A stretch of DNA of 5,148 nt from Oscillospiraceae bacterium. GTDB lineage: Bacteria; Bacillota; Clostridia; Oscillospirales; Oscillospiraceae. Below, in pieces: positions 4,428-5,148 of the stretch. The notes beneath the pieces are model-generated. The model was not told where the DNA came from. It made no database searches and worked only from the letters and a program-made list of their open reading frames with translations. Position 1 is the first letter of the stretch. The number at the start of each line of letters is the position of its first letter. The position numbers and the translations under genes were made by a program. The DNA lies in contig CACXCV010000216.1 in the NCBI GenBank assembly GCA_902766215.1, positions 1-5,148 on the forward strand. Direction: 5' to 3'.

Positions 4428-5148
4428 ATGCTTCCTACTGAGAAAACCATGGACAAAATTGTTGCCCTGTGCAAAAACCGCGGCTTTGTCTATCCCGGCT
4501 CCGACATTTACGGCGGCCTGGCCAACAGCTGGGACTACGGCCCGCTGGGCGTCGAGCTGAAGAACAACGTCAAGCGCGCCTGGTGGAAGAAGTTCGTCCA
4601 GGAGTCGCCCTATAACGTGGGCCTTGACGCGGCCATCCTGATGAACCCGCAGGTGTGGGTTGCCTCGGGCCATGTCAACACCTTCAACGATCCGCTGATC
4701 GACTGCAAGGCCTGCAAGATGCGCCACCGCGCCGACAAGCTGGTGGAGGACTTTGTCAACGAGAACGGCCTGGACGTCAACGTGGAGGCCATGGACAACG
4801 ACCAGCTGATGGCCTTTATCCGCGAGCACAGCGTGCCCTGCCCCGGCTGCGGCAAGAGCGACTTTACCGACATCCGCAAGTTCAACCTGATGTTCAAGAC
4901 CTTCCAGGGCGTCAACGAGGACACCGCCGCCACGGTGTATCTGCGCCCGGAGACGGCCCAGGGCATCTTTGTCAACTTTAAGAACATCCAGCGCACCACC
5001 CGCCGCAAGATCCCCTTCGGTGTGGGCCAGGTGGGCAAGTCCTTCCGCAACGAGATCACGCCCAAGAATTTCATTTTCCGCGTGCGTGAGTTCGAGCAGA
5101 TGGAGCTGGAGTTCTTCTGCGAGCCCGACACCGACCTGGAGTGGTTCG
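4428..5148 (+). CDS. glyS: Glycyl-tRNA synthetase, alpha2 type (N-terminal part, cut by window edge)
   Basis: 240 codons are visible; the C-terminus with the anticodon-binding domain is outside. It charges tRNA-Gly with glycine using ATP, in the cytosol. Diagnostic class II, single-chain (glyQS-like, eukaryotic/archaeal style) features are MDKIVALCKNRGFVYPGS near the start, NSWDYGPLG (33-41), LRPETAQGIFVNF (172-184) and GQVGKSFRNEITP (200-212), the last leading into REFEQMELEFF (220-230), the motif 2 region. Two CxxC pairs (C93/C96 and C138/C141) flank the insertion and look like a zinc-binding site (inference). ATG 4428 is chosen because AAAGAGG lies 5 bases upstream and because relatives have a short extension before MDKIV; the internal ATG at 4449 has no such site. 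It has its own promoter and diverges from the metallophosphoesterase gene. Confidence 0.95.
   Translation, partial: MLPTEKTMDKIVALCKNRGFVYPGSDIYGGLANSWDYGPLGVELKNNVKRAWWKKFVQESPYNVGLDAAILMNPQVWVASGHVNTFNDPLIDCKACKMRHRADKLVEDFVNENGLDVNVEAMDNDQLMAFIREHSVPCPGCGKSDFTDIRKFNLMFKTFQGVNEDTAATVYLRPETAQGIFVNFKNIQRTTRRKIPFGVGQVGKSFRNEITPKNFIFRVREFEQMELEFFCEPDTDLEWF

Noticed and set aside
3999..4829. 276-codon minus-strand open frame across the MPE-glyS intergenic region
   Set aside because: It covers the antisense of glyS, a divergent promoter region and another frame of the metallophosphoesterase gene.
1..5148. CRISPR arrays, tRNA/rRNA genes, insertion sequences or phage genes
   Set aside because: No regularly spaced repeats, cloverleaf-like sequences, transposase motifs or phage-like frames were seen on either strand.

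Overview
The window looks like chromosomal DNA from a high-GC member of the Clostridia, probably an Oscillospirales/Ruminococcaceae-type gut anaerobe. This is inferred from GC-rich codon use, strong AGGAGG-like ribosome sites, near-consensus sigma-A promoters, a single-chain alpha2-type glycyl-tRNA synthetase, an FAD/Rieske oxidoreductase of the clostridial 'MxSIW...FPPLEG' type, and a MATE N-terminus of the 'NQFLG' type. The species cannot be named from the sequence alone.

Layout. Positions 1-623 (minus) hold the N-terminal 207 codons of a COG2509-type FAD-dependent dehydrogenase with a Cys cluster. Positions 686-1981 (minus) hold a complete FAD-dependent oxidoreductase with a short C-terminal Rieske [2Fe-2S] module. 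Both read leftward, but the left gene has its own promoter, whose -35 box overlaps the stop codon of the right one. Diverging from them, 2128-2844 (plus) is a complete hexameric-type purine nucleoside phosphorylase (deoD) behind a very good promoter.

Positions 2845-3219 contain no intact gene but are dense in signals. A TTGAAA-17-TATAAT promoter has an inverted repeat in its spacer. It is followed by a long-stem hairpin with a U7 tract, a nested-stem element, a second terminator-like hairpin, a ribosome site and about 20 codons of a MATE efflux pump. The MATE reading frame then runs straight into the terminator of the next gene. This appears to be the regulatory leader and first codons of a lost MATE gene. 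The leader layout is that of a transcription-attenuation riboswitch, and guanidine-IV (mepA) is the named class to test first because it precedes MATE genes in Clostridia.

Positions 3220-4206 (minus) encode a calcineurin-like metallophosphoesterase that ends at a 17-bp-stem terminator. From 4428 to the window end (plus) are the first 240 codons of glycyl-tRNA synthetase, behind its own promoter and a GC-rich leader hairpin.

The intact genes do not form one pathway. Each appears to have its own transcription unit: redox enzymes on the left, purine salvage in the middle, then a phosphoesterase and a translation enzyme. The most unusual part is the 2880-3210 interval, where an elaborate regulatory leader is left attached to almost no coding sequence.
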